DNA of 64,000 bases. Source: Aestuariivita boseongensis. Its GTDB lineage: Bacteria; Pseudomonadota; Alphaproteobacteria; Rhodobacterales; Rhodobacteraceae. This document shows positions 35,215-48,253 of the stretch, piece by piece. How positions within the stretch are numbered: the stretch's first letter is position 1; the number at the start of each line of letters is the position of its first letter. The DNA lies in NCBI RefSeq assembly GCF_001262635.1, contig NZ_JXYH01000002.1, positions 62,001 to 126,000 on the forward strand. The letters run 5' to 3'. The position numbers were made by a program, and so were the translations under genes. Under the pieces are notes generated by a model. It saw only the letters and a list, made by a program, of their open reading frames with translations, was not told where the DNA came from and did no database searches.

Positions 35215-36570
35215 ATGGACAAGACATTGCATATCGTCGGCGGCGGCATGGCCGGATCGGAGGCCGCCTGGCAGGCTGCGAACATGGGCGTCAACGTGGT
35301 GATCCACGAAATGCGCCCCAAGGTCGGCACCTTTGCCCATCAAACCGGCAATCTGGCCGAGATGGTGTGTTCCAACTCCTTCCGCTCGGATGATGACGAA
35401 CAAAACGCGGTTGGCCTGCTGCATTGGGAAATGCGAGCCGCCGATGGTCTGATCATGGCCACCGCCGACCAGCACCGCCTCCCCGCTGGCGGAGCGCTCG
35501 CCGTAGACCGTGAACCCTTCGCCGAAACCGTCACCGCACGGCTCAAGGCGCATCCGCGCATATCTGTCTCTTACGAAGAAATCACCTCTCTGCCCGAAAA
35601 CGGCCACTGGATCATCTCCACCGGCCCCCTGACCTCCGGCACGCTGGGCGAAGCGATCGCCGCGGAAACCGGTGCCGACGCGCTCGCCTTTTTCGACGCC
35701 ATCGCCCCCATCGTCTATTTCGACAGCATCGACATGGACAAGGCCTGGCTGCAGTCCCGCTACGACAAGGGCGAGACCGAGGAAGAGCGCACCGCCTATA
35801 TCAACTGCCCCATGACGAAGGACGAATATGAGGCCTTCATCGACGCGCTGTTGGAGGCTGACAAAACAGAATTCCACGAAGGCGAAACCGCCACCTATTT
35901 CGACGGCTGCCTGCCCATCGAAGTGATGGCCGAACGCGGCCGCGAAACCCTGCGCCACGGCCCGATGAAACCCGTGGGGCTCACAAACCCGCACCAACCC
36001 GATGTGAAGCCCTGGGCGGTTGTTCAGCTGCGCCGCGACAACGCGCTTGGCACACTTTACAACATCGTGGGCTTCCAGACCAAGATGAAGTACGGCGCGC
36101 AAACCGCTGTTTTCAAAATGATCCCCGGCTTGCAAGACGCCTCTTTCGCCCGCCTCGGCGGCATCCACCGCAACACCTTCATCAACTCCCCCACGCTGCT
36201 GGATGGGCAAATGCGCCTGAAATCCCGCCCCAATATCCGCTTCGCAGGCCAGATAACCGGCGTCGAAGGCTATGTCGAAAGCGCCGCCATGGGCCTTCTT
36301 GCGGGCCGCATGGCCGCGGGTGAATTGCTGGGCGCATCTATTGAAGCGCCCCCCGCCACAACCGCCATGGGCGCGCTGGTCACTCACATTACCGGCGGCG
36401 CGGATGCCAAAACCTTCCAGCCGATGAACGTCAATTTCGGCCTCTTCCCGCCTGTCGATGGCGTGAAGGGCGGCCGCCGCGGCCGCAAGGACCGCTACAA
36501 GGCCTATACTGACCGCGCCAAGGCCGACTGGCAGGGATGGCTCGCCCAACAAAAGCTGGACGCTGCCTAA
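35215..36570 (+). CDS. trmFO: Methylenetetrahydrofolate-tRNA uracil-5-methyltransferase TrmFO
   Basis: 451-residue folate/FAD enzyme that makes ribothymidine at tRNA position 54. N-terminal FAD motif [17 protein letters not shown], then [11 protein letters not shown] with a conserved Cys, the GGALAVDRE stretch, and C-terminal [11 protein letters not shown] and [13 protein letters not shown] 35215 gives the standard N-terminus. The sequence upstream up to 35003 is without a gene. Confidence 0.96.
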   Translation: MDKTLHIVGGGMAGSEAAWQAANMGVNVVIHEMRPKVGTFAHQTGNLAEMVCSNSFRSDDDEQNAVGLLHWEMRAADGLIMATADQHRLPAGGALAVDREPFAETVTARLKAHPRISVSYEEITSLPENGHWIISTGPLTSGTLGEAIAAETGADALAFFDAIAPIVYFDSIDMDKAWLQSRYDKGETEEERTAYINCPMTKDEYEAFIDALLEADKTEFHEGETATYFDGCLPIEVMAERGRETLRHGPMKPVGLTNPHQPDVKPWAVVQLRRDNALGTLYNIVGFQTKMKYGAQTAVFKMIPGLQDASFARLGGIHRNTFINSPTLLDGQMRLKSRPNIRFAGQITGVEGYVESAAMGLLAGRMAAGELLGASIEAPPATTAMGALVTHITGGADAKTFQPMNVNFGLFPPVDGVKGGRRGRKDRYKAYTDRAKADWQGWLAQQKLDAA

Positions 36571-36591
36571 GCCACTGCCTAACCTTAGGCC

Positions 36592-37197
36592 ATGACCGAC
36601 AAGTTTCTCGACAAAGTCTACGACGCGCGCACAGCCGACGAAACGCGCGAGCTTTACGACGCCTGGTCCGCCAGCTACGAGGCCGAGGTTGCCGAAAACG
36701 GCTATGCCACCCCCGGTCGCTGCGCGGAGGCTTTGGCCAAACACCTCAAAGACAAGGACGCGCCGATCCTCGATTTCGGTTGCGGCACAGGGCTTTCCGG
36801 CCTTGCCTTAAAGCTTGCCGGCTTCACCACCATCGACGGCGTCGACCTTTCCGCCGACATGCTGGCGCAGGCCAAAGACAAATCCGTCTACCGCAGCCTC
36901 ACCCAAATCGAACCGGGCGCAGCGATAACCGGTGAGTGCAAAGCCATCGCCGCCATCGGTGTGATCGGCGCGGGCGCGGCACCCATCAGCACCTTCGATC
37001 TGATCATGAAGGCGCTGCCCAAGGGCGGGTACTTCGTGCTGTCCTTCAACGACCACGCGCTCGCCGATCCGGTCAATGAAGGCCGCGTCGCCGAATGGTG
37101 CGATTGCGGCGCCGCGCGGCTTCTGGTCAAAGACTACGGCCCCCACCTGCCGGGCCTCGACATGAAGTCCAACGTCTACGTGCTTGAAAAACTGTGA
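36592..37197 (+). CDS. SAM-dependent methyltransferase (class I)
   Basis: 201 residues. Motif I ILDFGCGTGLSGLAL and the acidic loop DGVDLSADMLAQAK define a Rossmann-type SAM site. Similar to Methyltransf_11-type proteins annotated near tRNA genes; substrate unknown. It lies between trmFO and gluQ and overlaps gluQ by 4 nt (GTGA), so an RNA-modification link is possible but unproven. Confidence 0.85.
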   Translation: MTDKFLDKVYDARTADETRELYDAWSASYEAEVAENGYATPGRCAEALAKHLKDKDAPILDFGCGTGLSGLALKLAGFTTIDGVDLSADMLAQAKDKSVYRSLTQIEPGAAITGECKAIAAIGVIGAGAAPISTFDLIMKALPKGGYFVLSFNDHALADPVNEGRVAEWCDCGAARLLVKDYGPHLPGLDMKSNVYVLEKL

Positions 37198-38027
37198 TAT
37201 TCCGCACGCGTTTTGCCCCATCTCCCACCGGGCCACTGCATCTGGGCCACGCCTATTCCGCGATCCTCGCCCATGACCGCGCCAAGGCACAAGGCGGCAC
37301 CTTTCTGCTCCGCATCGAAGACACCGACCTGGAGCGCAGCAAAGACAAATGGATCGCCGCCATCGCAGACGACCTCCGCTGGCTGTGCCTCACCTGGCCC
37401 GAGCCTCCACTACGCCAGTCCGACCACCTGCCACGCTACCAGAAGGCGGTCGATCAGCTGGCCCACATGGACCTCCTCTACCCCTGCTCCTGCTCCCGCA
37501 CCGACATCCGCGCGGCCCTCTCCGCCCCGCAGGAAGGTGCCATCCCCGGCCCCTATCCCGGCACCTGTCGCCACCGCCCTCTGAGCGATCACAAACCGGG
37601 CGACGCCCTGCGCCTGGACCTCTCCGCCGCTCTGGACCACCTGCCAACCCTGCCCAGCTTCACCGACACCGGGCCGATCCATCCAGGCCATCACAGCCTC
37701 GACCCCACACACCTAATCGAAACCTCCGGCGACGTGGTCATCGGCCGCAAGGAAGGCATCACCGCCTATTTCCTCGCTTCCGCCCTCGACGACATCTACG
37801 AGAACATCACCGAAGTCATCCGAGGTGAAGACCTCTTCGACTTCACCCCGATCCAGGTCCTGCTCCTGACGCTGCTCGGCCACCGGCCCCCGGATTATCA
37901 CCACCACCGCCTCATCCGCGACGAACATGGCAAACGCCTCGCCAAACGCGACGACGCCCGCGCCATCGCCAAATATCGCGCCGACGGGCTCAGCCCCCAG
38001 GACATCCGTCAGATGATCGGGCTCTGA
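37194..38027 (+). CDS. gluQ: Glutamyl-Q tRNA(Asp) synthetase
   Basis: 277-residue truncated glutamyl-tRNA synthetase that attaches glutamate to queuosine at position 34 of tRNA(Asp). HIGH-type motif APSPTGPLHLGHAYSA, zinc site CSCSRTD...CRHR, and KRLAKRD in place of KMSKS. The anticodon-binding domain is absent, which fits GluQ rather than GltX. Starts with GTG inside the methyltransferase stop codon. Confidence 0.94.
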   Translation: MIFRTRFAPSPTGPLHLGHAYSAILAHDRAKAQGGTFLLRIEDTDLERSKDKWIAAIADDLRWLCLTWPEPPLRQSDHLPRYQKAVDQLAHMDLLYPCSCSRTDIRAALSAPQEGAIPGPYPGTCRHRPLSDHKPGDALRLDLSAALDHLPTLPSFTDTGPIHPGHHSLDPTHLIETSGDVVIGRKEGITAYFLASALDDIYENITEVIRGEDLFDFTPIQVLLLTLLGHRPPDYHHHRLIRDEHGKRLAKRDDARAIAKYRADGLSPQDIRQMIGL

Positions 38028-38035
38028 CCTGCTGC

Positions 38036-38055
38036 TTCTTTCTGGCTAAAAATAC
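38036..38055 (-). repeat. 3'-end motif copy C
   Basis: The minus strand reads GTATTTTTAGCCAGAAAGAA, 31 nt after the hisI stop. It resembles copies A and B. Confidence 0.5.
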
Positions 38056-38085
38056 CCCAACACACCGCCAGCCACAGGCGTCCTA

Positions 38086-38445
38086 TCAAACTATAGGCGC
38101 CATCAACTCCACCTCATCCCCGCCCCGCAGGGCCGTGTAAAAACAACTCCGCCGATTGGTATGGCACGCAGGCCCCGTCTGCCGCACCACCGCCAGCAGG
38201 CAATCACGGTCGCAATCCACCCGCAAATCGACCAGCTCCTGCACATGGCCCGAACTTTCGCCCTTGACCCAGAACGCCTGCCGGGACCGCGACCAATAGG
38301 TCACCCGCCCGGTCTCCAGAGTGCGCAGCACGGCATCCGCGTTCATCCAGGCCATCATCAACACTTCACCTGTCGCCTCTTCCTGCGCGATGCAGGGGAT
38401 CAGACCGGCCTCATTGAAGCGCAGGGTTGCGGGATCGAAAGACAT
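38086..38445 (-). CDS. hisI: Phosphoribosyl-AMP cyclohydrolase
   Basis: 119-residue enzyme of histidine biosynthesis (third step). VLMMAWMNADAVLRTLETG, YWSRSRQAFWVKGESSG and the zinc ligands in VDCDRDCLLAVVRQTGPACH identify it. Single-domain, without the HisE pyrophosphohydrolase part. ATG 38445 gives the family start. Divergent from the NifU-like gene. Confidence 0.95.
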   Translation of the reverse strand: MSFDPATLRFNEAGLIPCIAQEEATGEVLMMAWMNADAVLRTLETGRVTYWSRSRQAFWVKGESSGHVQELVDLRVDCDRDCLLAVVRQTGPACHTNRRSCFYTALRGGDEVELMAPIV

Positions 38446-38512
38446 GGCTAAAAACCTTTTGCAAAGGGATGCGGCTCCCTTATCTATGATTAAGGCAGAC
38501 AAAGGGAAACCC

Positions 38513-38965
38513 ATGTCCGGCGAAACCGACCTGATCAAGCTTTATTCGTCCAAGATCCTCGCCCTGGCGGCGGATATCCCGCATCTGGACCGGCTGGAGA
38601 ACCCGCAAGCGACCGTCAAGAAACGCTCGCCGCTCTGCGGGTCCACCGTCACGGTCGATATAAACATGGAAGACGGCAAGGTTGCGGAATACGGCCAGGA
38701 CGTGAAAGCCTGCGCACTCGGCCAGGCCGCCGCCTCCGTCGTGGGGTCGGCCATCATCGGCGCCACGCGGGCGCAGGTCGAAACCGCCCGCGACCAGCTC
38801 AAAGCCATGCTGAAAGAGGGTGCCGCTGCGCCGGACGAGCCCTTCGAAGGGCTCGAGGTGCTGATCCCCGCGCGCGATTACAAGAACCGCCACGCCTCCA
38901 TCATGCTCGCCCTCGACGCGGCGGCTGAAGCGATGGAAAAGGCCGAACAAGCCAACTGCGCCTGA
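38513..38965 (+). CDS. NifU/IscU-like iron-sulfur cluster scaffold protein
   Basis: 150 residues of the NifU N-terminal type. Cys in RSPLCGSTVTVDI and in DVKACALGQAAASV occupy two of the three classic scaffold positions; a third Cys is only at the C-terminus (QANCA). The Asp/Gly pattern around the first Cys is kept. Likely an alphaproteobacterial IscU-related scaffold or carrier. AAAGGGA precedes ATG 38513. Palindromes follow the stop. Confidence 0.8.
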   Translation: MSGETDLIKLYSSKILALAADIPHLDRLENPQATVKKRSPLCGSTVTVDINMEDGKVAEYGQDVKACALGQAAASVVGSAIIGATRAQVETARDQLKAMLKEGAAAPDEPFEGLEVLIPARDYKNRHASIMLALDAAAEAMEKAEQANCA

Positions 38966-38977
38966 CACACCGCGCGG

Positions 38978-39022
38978 GCAAGCGTTTTCGAAAACGCTTG
39001 CATGGCTTTTCCAAAAGCCATG
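38978..39022. repeat. Second pair of TTTTCGAAAA-type palindromes
   Basis: Palindrome 1 (38978-39001) is 24 bp, half-site GCAAGCGTTTTC with its exact complement. Palindrome 2 (39001-39022) is 22 bp, CATGGCTTTTC / CAAAAGCCATG. Together they are bracketed by CGCGCGGGCA and TGCCCCGCGC, which could pair to make a three-way junction. They follow the NifU-like gene. Confidence 0.8.
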
Positions 39023-39030
39023 CCCCGCGC

Positions 39031-39069
39031 AAAAAAAACCGCCGCGCATCCCGGGCGGAATGGCGGCGG
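39031..39069 (-). terminator. Intrinsic terminator of the SOS-type small gene
   Basis: On the minus strand an about 13-bp GC stem (CCGCCGC...GCGGCGG, one bulge) is followed by eight T residues (39038-39031). It is the first strong leftward terminator after the 40-codon gene. Confidence 0.75.
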
Positions 39070-39222
39070 CAGGTATTGCTTGCTCATGTGGGACCCGGTT
39101 TACGCTCCGGAAGAGATCATTGAGGCAGATCTCCGAGGGTCTTGGGACAGGCAGGTCACCCTCGCATCAGTTGGGGACAGATTGCGGGAAGCGTCCGGCA
39201 TGAGGTCGCAGGCAGAAACAGG

Positions 39223-39345
39223 TTAAACGATCCCCGGCAGGTGCAGGCCAACAACCAGCATCACCGCCAGCGCGCCAACACCGATCAGATCGGCCAGAAA
39301 GGTCGAAGAAGAACGTTGCGCTGCGGTTTTGATCTGGGTGAACAT
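39223..39345 (-). CDS. Predicted SOS-regulated small membrane protein (40 aa)
   Basis: 40-codon frame from ATG 39345 to TAA 39223, with GGAG 8 nt upstream. The first 16 residues (MFTQIKTAAQRSSSTF) are polar and basic; the remainder (DLIGVGALAVMLVVGLHLPG and neighbours) is one TM helix, so N-in topology is likely. The gene lies 112 nt downstream of recG on the same strand, with its own LexA-type operator cluster and terminator. Caulobacter SidA and E. coli TisB are SOS-induced single-TM proteins of similar size, but I see no clear sequence match. Function (division inhibitor, toxin) is inference. Confidence 0.7.
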   Translation of the reverse strand: MFTQIKTAAQRSSSTFLADLIGVGALAVMLVVGLHLPGIV

Positions 39346-39387
39346 CTGCTCGGCTCCGGGTTGCGGTTAATCGTTTGTTGACCCTTT

Positions 39388-39439
39388 GTTCTCATTTTGA
39401 ACGCGTTCTGTAAAGAACTTTTTGAGAACATTTGCGAAC
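39388..39439 (-). promoter_or_regulatory. LexA-type operator cluster
   Basis: Six GTTC/GAAC tetramers in 52 bp. On the minus strand GTTCTCAAAAAGTTC (39429-39415) is a perfect GTTC-N7-GTTC box, the alphaproteobacterial LexA consensus. A third GTTC (39439-39436) follows at N6. An inverted GTTC-N7-GAAC lies at 39388-39402. The cluster is 43-94 nt upstream of the 40-codon gene. Confidence 0.8.
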
Positions 39440-39456
39440 TTTTAGTGATTTTTCGC

Positions 39457-43721
<4,265 letters not shown>

Positions 43722-43803
43722 TCAGACGTCCAGACGCGGCCTGCCAATTCTGGTTGTTTCACCTGAACGTAGCGATCAGGCGAGTTCAGCCCCGCGGATC
43801 AGG

Positions 43804-44520
43804 TCACGCCGTCGCAGCCATCCGGTGTCCATCGGCGCTGCCGCTTTCGGGGTCGCGCAACACATATCCGCGGCCCCAGACCGTTTCGATATAGTTCTCT
43901 CCGTGAGTGGCGGTGCTGAGCTTCTTGCGCAGCTTGCAGATGAACACATCGATGATCTTCAGCTCCGGCTCGTCCATGCCGCCATAGAGATGGTTCAGAA
44001 ACATCTCCTTGGTCAGCGTGGTGCCTTTGCGCAGGCTCAGAAGTTCCAGCATCTGGTATTCCTTGCCCGTCAGATGCACCGGGCTGCCGTCTGCTTCCAC
44101 CGTTTTGGCGTCAAGATTGACGGCGATTTTGCCTGTATGAATAACCGATTGCGAATGGCCCTTCGACCGGCGGATGATCGCGTGGATGCGCGCCACCAGT
44201 TCTTCGCGGTGGAAGGGTTTGGTCAGGTAATCATCCGCACCAAATCCGAACCCCTTGATCTTGTTCTCCGTATCATCCGCGCCGGACAGGATCAGGATGG
44301 GCGTTTCGATACGCGCCAGGCGCAGCTGGCGCAGAACATCATGGCCATGCATATCCGGCAGGTTCAGATCCAGAAGGATCAGGTCATAGTCATAGAGCTT
44401 GGCAAGATCGATCCCTTCCTCACCCAGATCGGTGCAATAGACATTCAAATTCGCATTGGTCAGCATCAGCTCAATGCTTTTCGATGTCGTTGGATCGTCT
44501 TCAACCAAAAGGATTCGCAT
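43804..44520 (-). CDS. ctrA: Cell-cycle response regulator CtrA
   Basis: 238-residue OmpR-type regulator. [20 protein letters not shown] opens the receiver; Asp51 in [11 protein letters not shown] is the phosphorylation site. The winged-helix part has [20 protein letters not shown] and the signature [14 protein letters not shown]. Nearly identical in its blocks to Caulobacter and Rhodobacter CtrA. In Rhodobacteraceae it governs motility, gene transfer agents and signalling, and is not always essential. ATG 44520 gives the canonical start. Confidence 0.96.
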   Translation of the reverse strand: MRILLVEDDPTTSKSIELMLTNANLNVYCTDLGEEGIDLAKLYDYDLILLDLNLPDMHGHDVLRQLRLARIETPILILSGADDTENKIKGFGFGADDYLTKPFHREELVARIHAIIRRSKGHSQSVIHTGKIAVNLDAKTVEADGSPVHLTGKEYQMLELLSLRKGTTLTKEMFLNHLYGGMDEPELKIIDVFICKLRKKLSTATHGENYIETVWGRGYVLRDPESGSADGHRMAATA

Positions 44521-44578
44521 TCTGCAGTCTCCGTTCGCTTTCCCCAAATCGCTTGGGACCAAACGTGAACAAAAAAAG

Positions 44579-44593
44579 TTAACTACCCGTTAC
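44579..44593. promoter_or_regulatory. Near-consensus CtrA binding site upstream of ctrA
   Basis: TTAA-N7-TTAC (44579-44593); consensus TTAA-N7-TTAA, 7 of 8 bases match. It lies 59 bp before the ctrA start and just after the sciP stop, so autoregulation is likely. Confidence 0.6.
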
Positions 44594-44620
44594 TGTACGG
44601 TGATTTTAATTTATTGCAAC

Positions 44621-44899
44621 CTAAGGTTGTCTGTATTCCTTCAAACGCGTGGCTTTCAGGGCATCTTCCCCATGTTCCGAAATCGCCACGACCCATTCGC
44701 GGAACTCCTCCTCGCTCAGGCCATAGCGTTTCAATGCCTCATCCTGCGTGATCAGACCCGCCAACACACCTTTCACCACGCGCGCCTTGCGTGACGCGAC
44801 CCATCGCGTGGTGCCGGAATCGGGCAGGTCTGCCAGGCTCATGATCGCCCCATCCGGAAGGGTCACGGTTCGCGGACCGTTGATTTTCTTCAGATACAT
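44621..44899 (-). CDS. sciP: CtrA inhibitor SciP (DUF1153)
   Basis: 92-residue DUF1153 protein. LPDGAIMSLADLPDSGTTRWV and RKARVVKGVLAGLITQDEAL followed by RYGLSEEEFREW match SciP, which binds the CtrA DNA-binding domain and blocks recruitment of RNA polymerase in Caulobacter. It is encoded just upstream of ctrA on the same strand (100 nt gap), a conserved arrangement in this group. ATG 44899. Confidence 0.9.
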   Translation of the reverse strand: MYLKKINGPRTVTLPDGAIMSLADLPDSGTTRWVASRKARVVKGVLAGLITQDEALKRYGLSEEEFREWVVAISEHGEDALKATRLKEYRQP

Positions 44900-45036
44900 C
44901 GCACTGCTTCCTCGTGTTCGCGAGGTGCACTCTGGCCCATGCCCCTTAACATGTGATGAAACCAGGGCTTGAGAGTAGATAGGATTTTCCTATATTCCGC
45001 TCGAAACCTGCCCCCTGCACCTTAAGGATCCATGAA

Positions 45037-46182
45037 ATGGCGCTTGACCAACCCGGCACGCTGAATTCGCTTGGCTTTGCCAAACCGCCCTCGGAAACGC
45101 GGGTGGTGGTGGCCATGTCGGGTGGTGTCGACAGCTCGGTCGTGGCGGTGCATCTGGCCGAACAGGGCTATGACGTGGTGGGCGTGACGCTGCAGCTTTA
45201 TGACCATGGCGCGGCGCTGGCCAAGAAGGGCGCGTGCTGCGCGGGCATCGACATTCACGACGCACGCCGCGTGGCCGAGGAACGCGGCTTCCCGCATTAC
45301 GTTCTGGATTACGAGAACATCTTCAAGGATGCCGTGATCGACGAATTTGCCGACAGCTATCTGGCGGGTGCGACGCCGGTGCCCTGCATCCGCTGCAACG
45401 AACGGGTGAAATTCAAGGATCTTTTGGAAACCGCCAGGGATCTTGAGGCCGATTGTATGGCTACAGGCCATTACATCCAGCGCAAGGACGGCCCCAACGG
45501 CCCCGAATTGCATTGCGCCGAGGATGCGAACCGCGATCAAAGTTACTTCCTGTTCTCGACCACGCCGGAACAGCTGAATTTCCTGCGCTTTCCACTGGGC
45601 CATCTGCCGTCGAAGGACGCGACCCGTGATCTGGCCGCGCAATACGGGCTGAGCGTGGCTGACAAGCCCGACAGCCAGGACATCTGCTTTGTGCCCAATG
45701 GCGACTATGCCGCGGTGATCGAAAAACTGCGCCCCGGCGCCGCCGATCCCGGTGAGATCGTGGACCATGAAGGCAATGTTCTCGGCACCCATAAGGGCGT
45801 GATCCATTACACCATCGGGCAACGCCGAGGTTTGGGAATCGGCGGCCTTTCCGATCCGCTTTACGTGGTCAAACTGGACGTGGACAAAAAACAGGTCGTC
45901 GTCGGCCCGAAAGAGATGCTGGCCACCCGCACCATCCCGGTGCGCGAAATCAACTGGCTGGGCGATGCGCCCTTCGACAGCCAAAGCGAATGGCATGTGT
46001 CGGTCAAGGTCCGCTCTACCCGCCCCCCTCGGGAGGCGATCATCCGGCCCATTTCGGCGACCGAGGCTGAAGTCGAACTGCTCAGCCCCGAAGAAGGCGT
46101 CTCCCCCGGTCAGGCTTGTGTGTTCTATGAAACGGGCGGCAGCCGCATCTTCGGTGGCGGCTGGATCTGGCGCGGGTACTAA
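45037..46182 (+). CDS. mnmA: tRNA-specific 2-thiouridylase MnmA
   Basis: 381 residues. PP-loop [17 protein letters not shown], catalytic Cys in [15 protein letters not shown] and partner Cys in [15 protein letters not shown], then [15 protein letters not shown]. It thiolates U34 of Lys, Glu and Gln tRNAs. ATG 45037. Divergent from sciP and convergent with lpxB (4-nt overlap of ends). TusA at 22 kb may feed the same sulfur relay in principle. Confidence 0.96.
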   Translation: MALDQPGTLNSLGFAKPPSETRVVVAMSGGVDSSVVAVHLAEQGYDVVGVTLQLYDHGAALAKKGACCAGIDIHDARRVAEERGFPHYVLDYENIFKDAVIDEFADSYLAGATPVPCIRCNERVKFKDLLETARDLEADCMATGHYIQRKDGPNGPELHCAEDANRDQSYFLFSTTPEQLNFLRFPLGHLPSKDATRDLAAQYGLSVADKPDSQDICFVPNGDYAAVIEKLRPGAADPGEIVDHEGNVLGTHKGVIHYTIGQRRGLGIGGLSDPLYVVKLDVDKKQVVVGPKEMLATRTIPVREINWLGDAPFDSQSEWHVSVKVRSTRPPREAIIRPISATEAEVELLSPEEGVSPGQACVFYETGGSRIFGGGWIWRGY

Positions 46183-47339
46183 GCGCGCCCAAGCCCGTCC
46201 AGCACCGCGCGCGCGGCCCTCAAGCCGGGCGCCTCGCCACCCTGCCCCAGCCGCTCCATCGTCAGGGCCATCGCGTCTTTCTGCGCCTCGGGGTCGGCCA
46301 GCACCTGCTCCAAAGTGGCGGCGATCTTTGCACCCTCGCAATCGGCACCCAGACATTCGGGCACCACGCGCGTCCCGGACACCAGATTGACCAGCGTTGC
46401 GGTGTCGATCAGCACCATGCGCTGCAGGATGGCCCAGGTCAGGGCGTTGAAGCGATAGGAAATCACCATCGGAGTCCGCGCCGCCGCCAGTTCCAGCGAA
46501 ACGGTGCCCGAGGCCGCCAGCGCCAGCCGTGCCGCGCCGAACGCCCCGCGTTTCAGCTGAGCGGCCGTCTCGCCCGGGTATTGGCGCGGGTCGATGACGA
46601 AAGGCTCTCCCGGCCAATCGCGGGTCAGTTCCAGCACCTGATCCGCCACAGGGCGCGCGGCAGGGATCACCACGCGCCAGTTGGGCTTGTCGGCCAGAAA
46701 CAGGCGCAGCGCGTCGCCGAAAGGCTCGGACAGCCGCGCCACTTCGCCCGCCCGCGATCCCGGCAGCACCAGAAGGATCGGCGCGTCGCCCAAGCCCGCC
46801 GCGTCGCGCAGCGCCGCCATGTCGCCCTCGGACGGCACAGGTTCGGCCACCACCGGATGGCCCACGAAATCGCTGCGCATACCTTCTTCTTCCATATAGG
46901 GCGGCTCGAACGGGAAAAGCGCCAGCACCTGATCGATGACCTTGGCCATCTTGGCCGCGCGTTTCGGACGCCAGGCCCAGACCGTCGGCGCCACGTAATG
47001 CACGGTGCGGATATCGGACCGCGCCTTGACGATCTTTGCCACGCGCAGGGAAAAATCCGGGCTGTCGATCGTGATCACCACATCAGGCTTGGCGGCCAGC
47101 ACCGCCTCGGCCGTCTGGGCGATCCGGCGTTTGAGGTGAAAATATTTGGGCAGGATCTCGGCTAGCCCCATCACGCTTAGTTCCTGCATGGGAAACAGCG
47201 ATGACAGCCCTTCCCGCTCCATCGCCTCGCCGCCGATGCCTTCAAAGCGGACATCGCGCACCAGCGCCTTCAGCCCCGCCATCAGCGCGCCGCCCAGCTT
47301 GTCGCCTGAAGGTTCGCCCGCAAGGATGAACACCCGCAT
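46179..47339 (-). CDS. lpxB: Lipid-A-disaccharide synthase
   Basis: 386-residue GT19 enzyme joining UDP-diacylglucosamine and lipid X at the inner membrane. Starts [20 protein letters not shown], with the conserved [32 protein letters not shown] and [11 protein letters not shown]. Last in the lpxA-lpxI-lpxB run, overlapping lpxI by one base (TGATG). Confidence 0.96.
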   Translation of the reverse strand: MRVFILAGEPSGDKLGGALMAGLKALVRDVRFEGIGGEAMEREGLSSLFPMQELSVMGLAEILPKYFHLKRRIAQTAEAVLAAKPDVVITIDSPDFSLRVAKIVKARSDIRTVHYVAPTVWAWRPKRAAKMAKVIDQVLALFPFEPPYMEEEGMRSDFVGHPVVAEPVPSEGDMAALRDAAGLGDAPILLVLPGSRAGEVARLSEPFGDALRLFLADKPNWRVVIPAARPVADQVLELTRDWPGEPFVIDPRQYPGETAAQLKRGAFGAARLALAASGTVSLELAAARTPMVISYRFNALTWAILQRMVLIDTATLVNLVSGTRVVPECLGADCEGAKIAATLEQVLADPEAQKDAMALTMERLGQGGEAPGLRAARAVLDGLGRA

Positions 47340-48253
47340 CAGAGCACAGCCCTGACCGACAGAAACAGCCCCGCCTCATCGCACAGCCGGATCACCGTAT
47401 CCCGGTCCAGAACGATCACGCCGCCCGCCTCGATCACGATGCCGCGCAGACCGGCCCGTGCCGCGCCGCGCACGGTTTCGGGGCCAATGGTGGGCAGATC
47501 GGCGCGGCGGTCCTGTCCGGGCTTCGGGGCCTTGAACAGAACACCGCCCGCACCCTTGCACGCGGCCTTTTCACCCCCCGCACCCGCCAGCCAGTCGGCG
47601 GTGTCGTCCAGCGCTTCCGCCACGCTGTCCATCACCCAGTTGAAGGGATCAGCCGCACTGGGCAAAGGTTTCGCACGCGGCGCGGCCAGATCGGCCAGCA
47701 TGGCATCGGTGCCGCGCGTGTCCTCGCGCGCCAGCACCGTTTCCCCGCGCAGGACGCAGGCCTGGCCTTCGTCAATCCGCGCCATCTCCTGCAAGACGGC
47801 CCGCGCCGTGACGCTTTCGACCCTCACGCCCTCATCCGCGGTCTTGCGCGTCAGGTCGCCCAGGGGAGGCAACAGCGCGGGTGCAATCTCATGCGCGCCT
47901 TTCACGGCGAAACCCGCCTCTTCAAAAACCGAAATGATTGCCCGCAACGCCCCGTCATCGCCGGGTTGCAACGCGCGTTGCAGCGCGGGGATCAGAGGCT
48001 TGGTGGCGGCGTCAATCGCGGCGGGATCAATCTCAGGCCGGGTCACGGCGCCGCAGAAACAGACCTCGGTCACATCGCGGGATTTCAGCGTTTCGATCAG
48101 CGACCCCAGATGCTCCAGCCGAAAGGTCAGATCGGGCTTTATCCCTTCAGGGGTATGCCCGCTCAGGCTGCAGACCAGGGGCGGCGCATCCATCGCCCGC
48201 GCCACGGCAGCAGGCAACGCGCCCGAGCCGGTAATCAGCGCCGCCTGCCCCAT
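47339..48253 (-). CDS. lpxI: UDP-2,3-diacylglucosamine pyrophosphatase LpxI
   Basis: 304-residue DUF1009 protein. [20 protein letters not shown] at the N-terminus and LPTIGPETVRGAARAGLRGI and GGVIVLDRDTVIRLCDEAG at the C-terminus are LpxI marks. It releases lipid X by attack at the alpha phosphate and replaces LpxH in alphaproteobacteria. ATG 48253 overlaps the lpxA stop (ATGA). An Asp/Glu-rich metal site is expected. Confidence 0.92.
   Translation of the reverse strand: MGQAALITGSGALPAAVARAMDAPPLVCSLSGHTPEGIKPDLTFRLEHLGSLIETLKSRDVTEVCFCGAVTRPEIDPAAIDAATKPLIPALQRALQPGDDGALRAIISVFEEAGFAVKGAHEIAPALLPPLGDLTRKTADEGVRVESVTARAVLQEMARIDEGQACVLRGETVLAREDTRGTDAMLADLAAPRAKPLPSAADPFNWVMDSVAEALDDTADWLAGAGGEKAACKGAGGVLFKAPKPGQDRRADLPTIGPETVRGAARAGLRGIVIEAGGVIVLDRDTVIRLCDEAGLFLSVRAVL

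Noticed and set aside
45022-46617. 531-codon minus-strand frame opposite mnmA
   Set aside because: mnmA is confirmed by PP-loop and catalytic cysteines; the antisense frame has no family signal.
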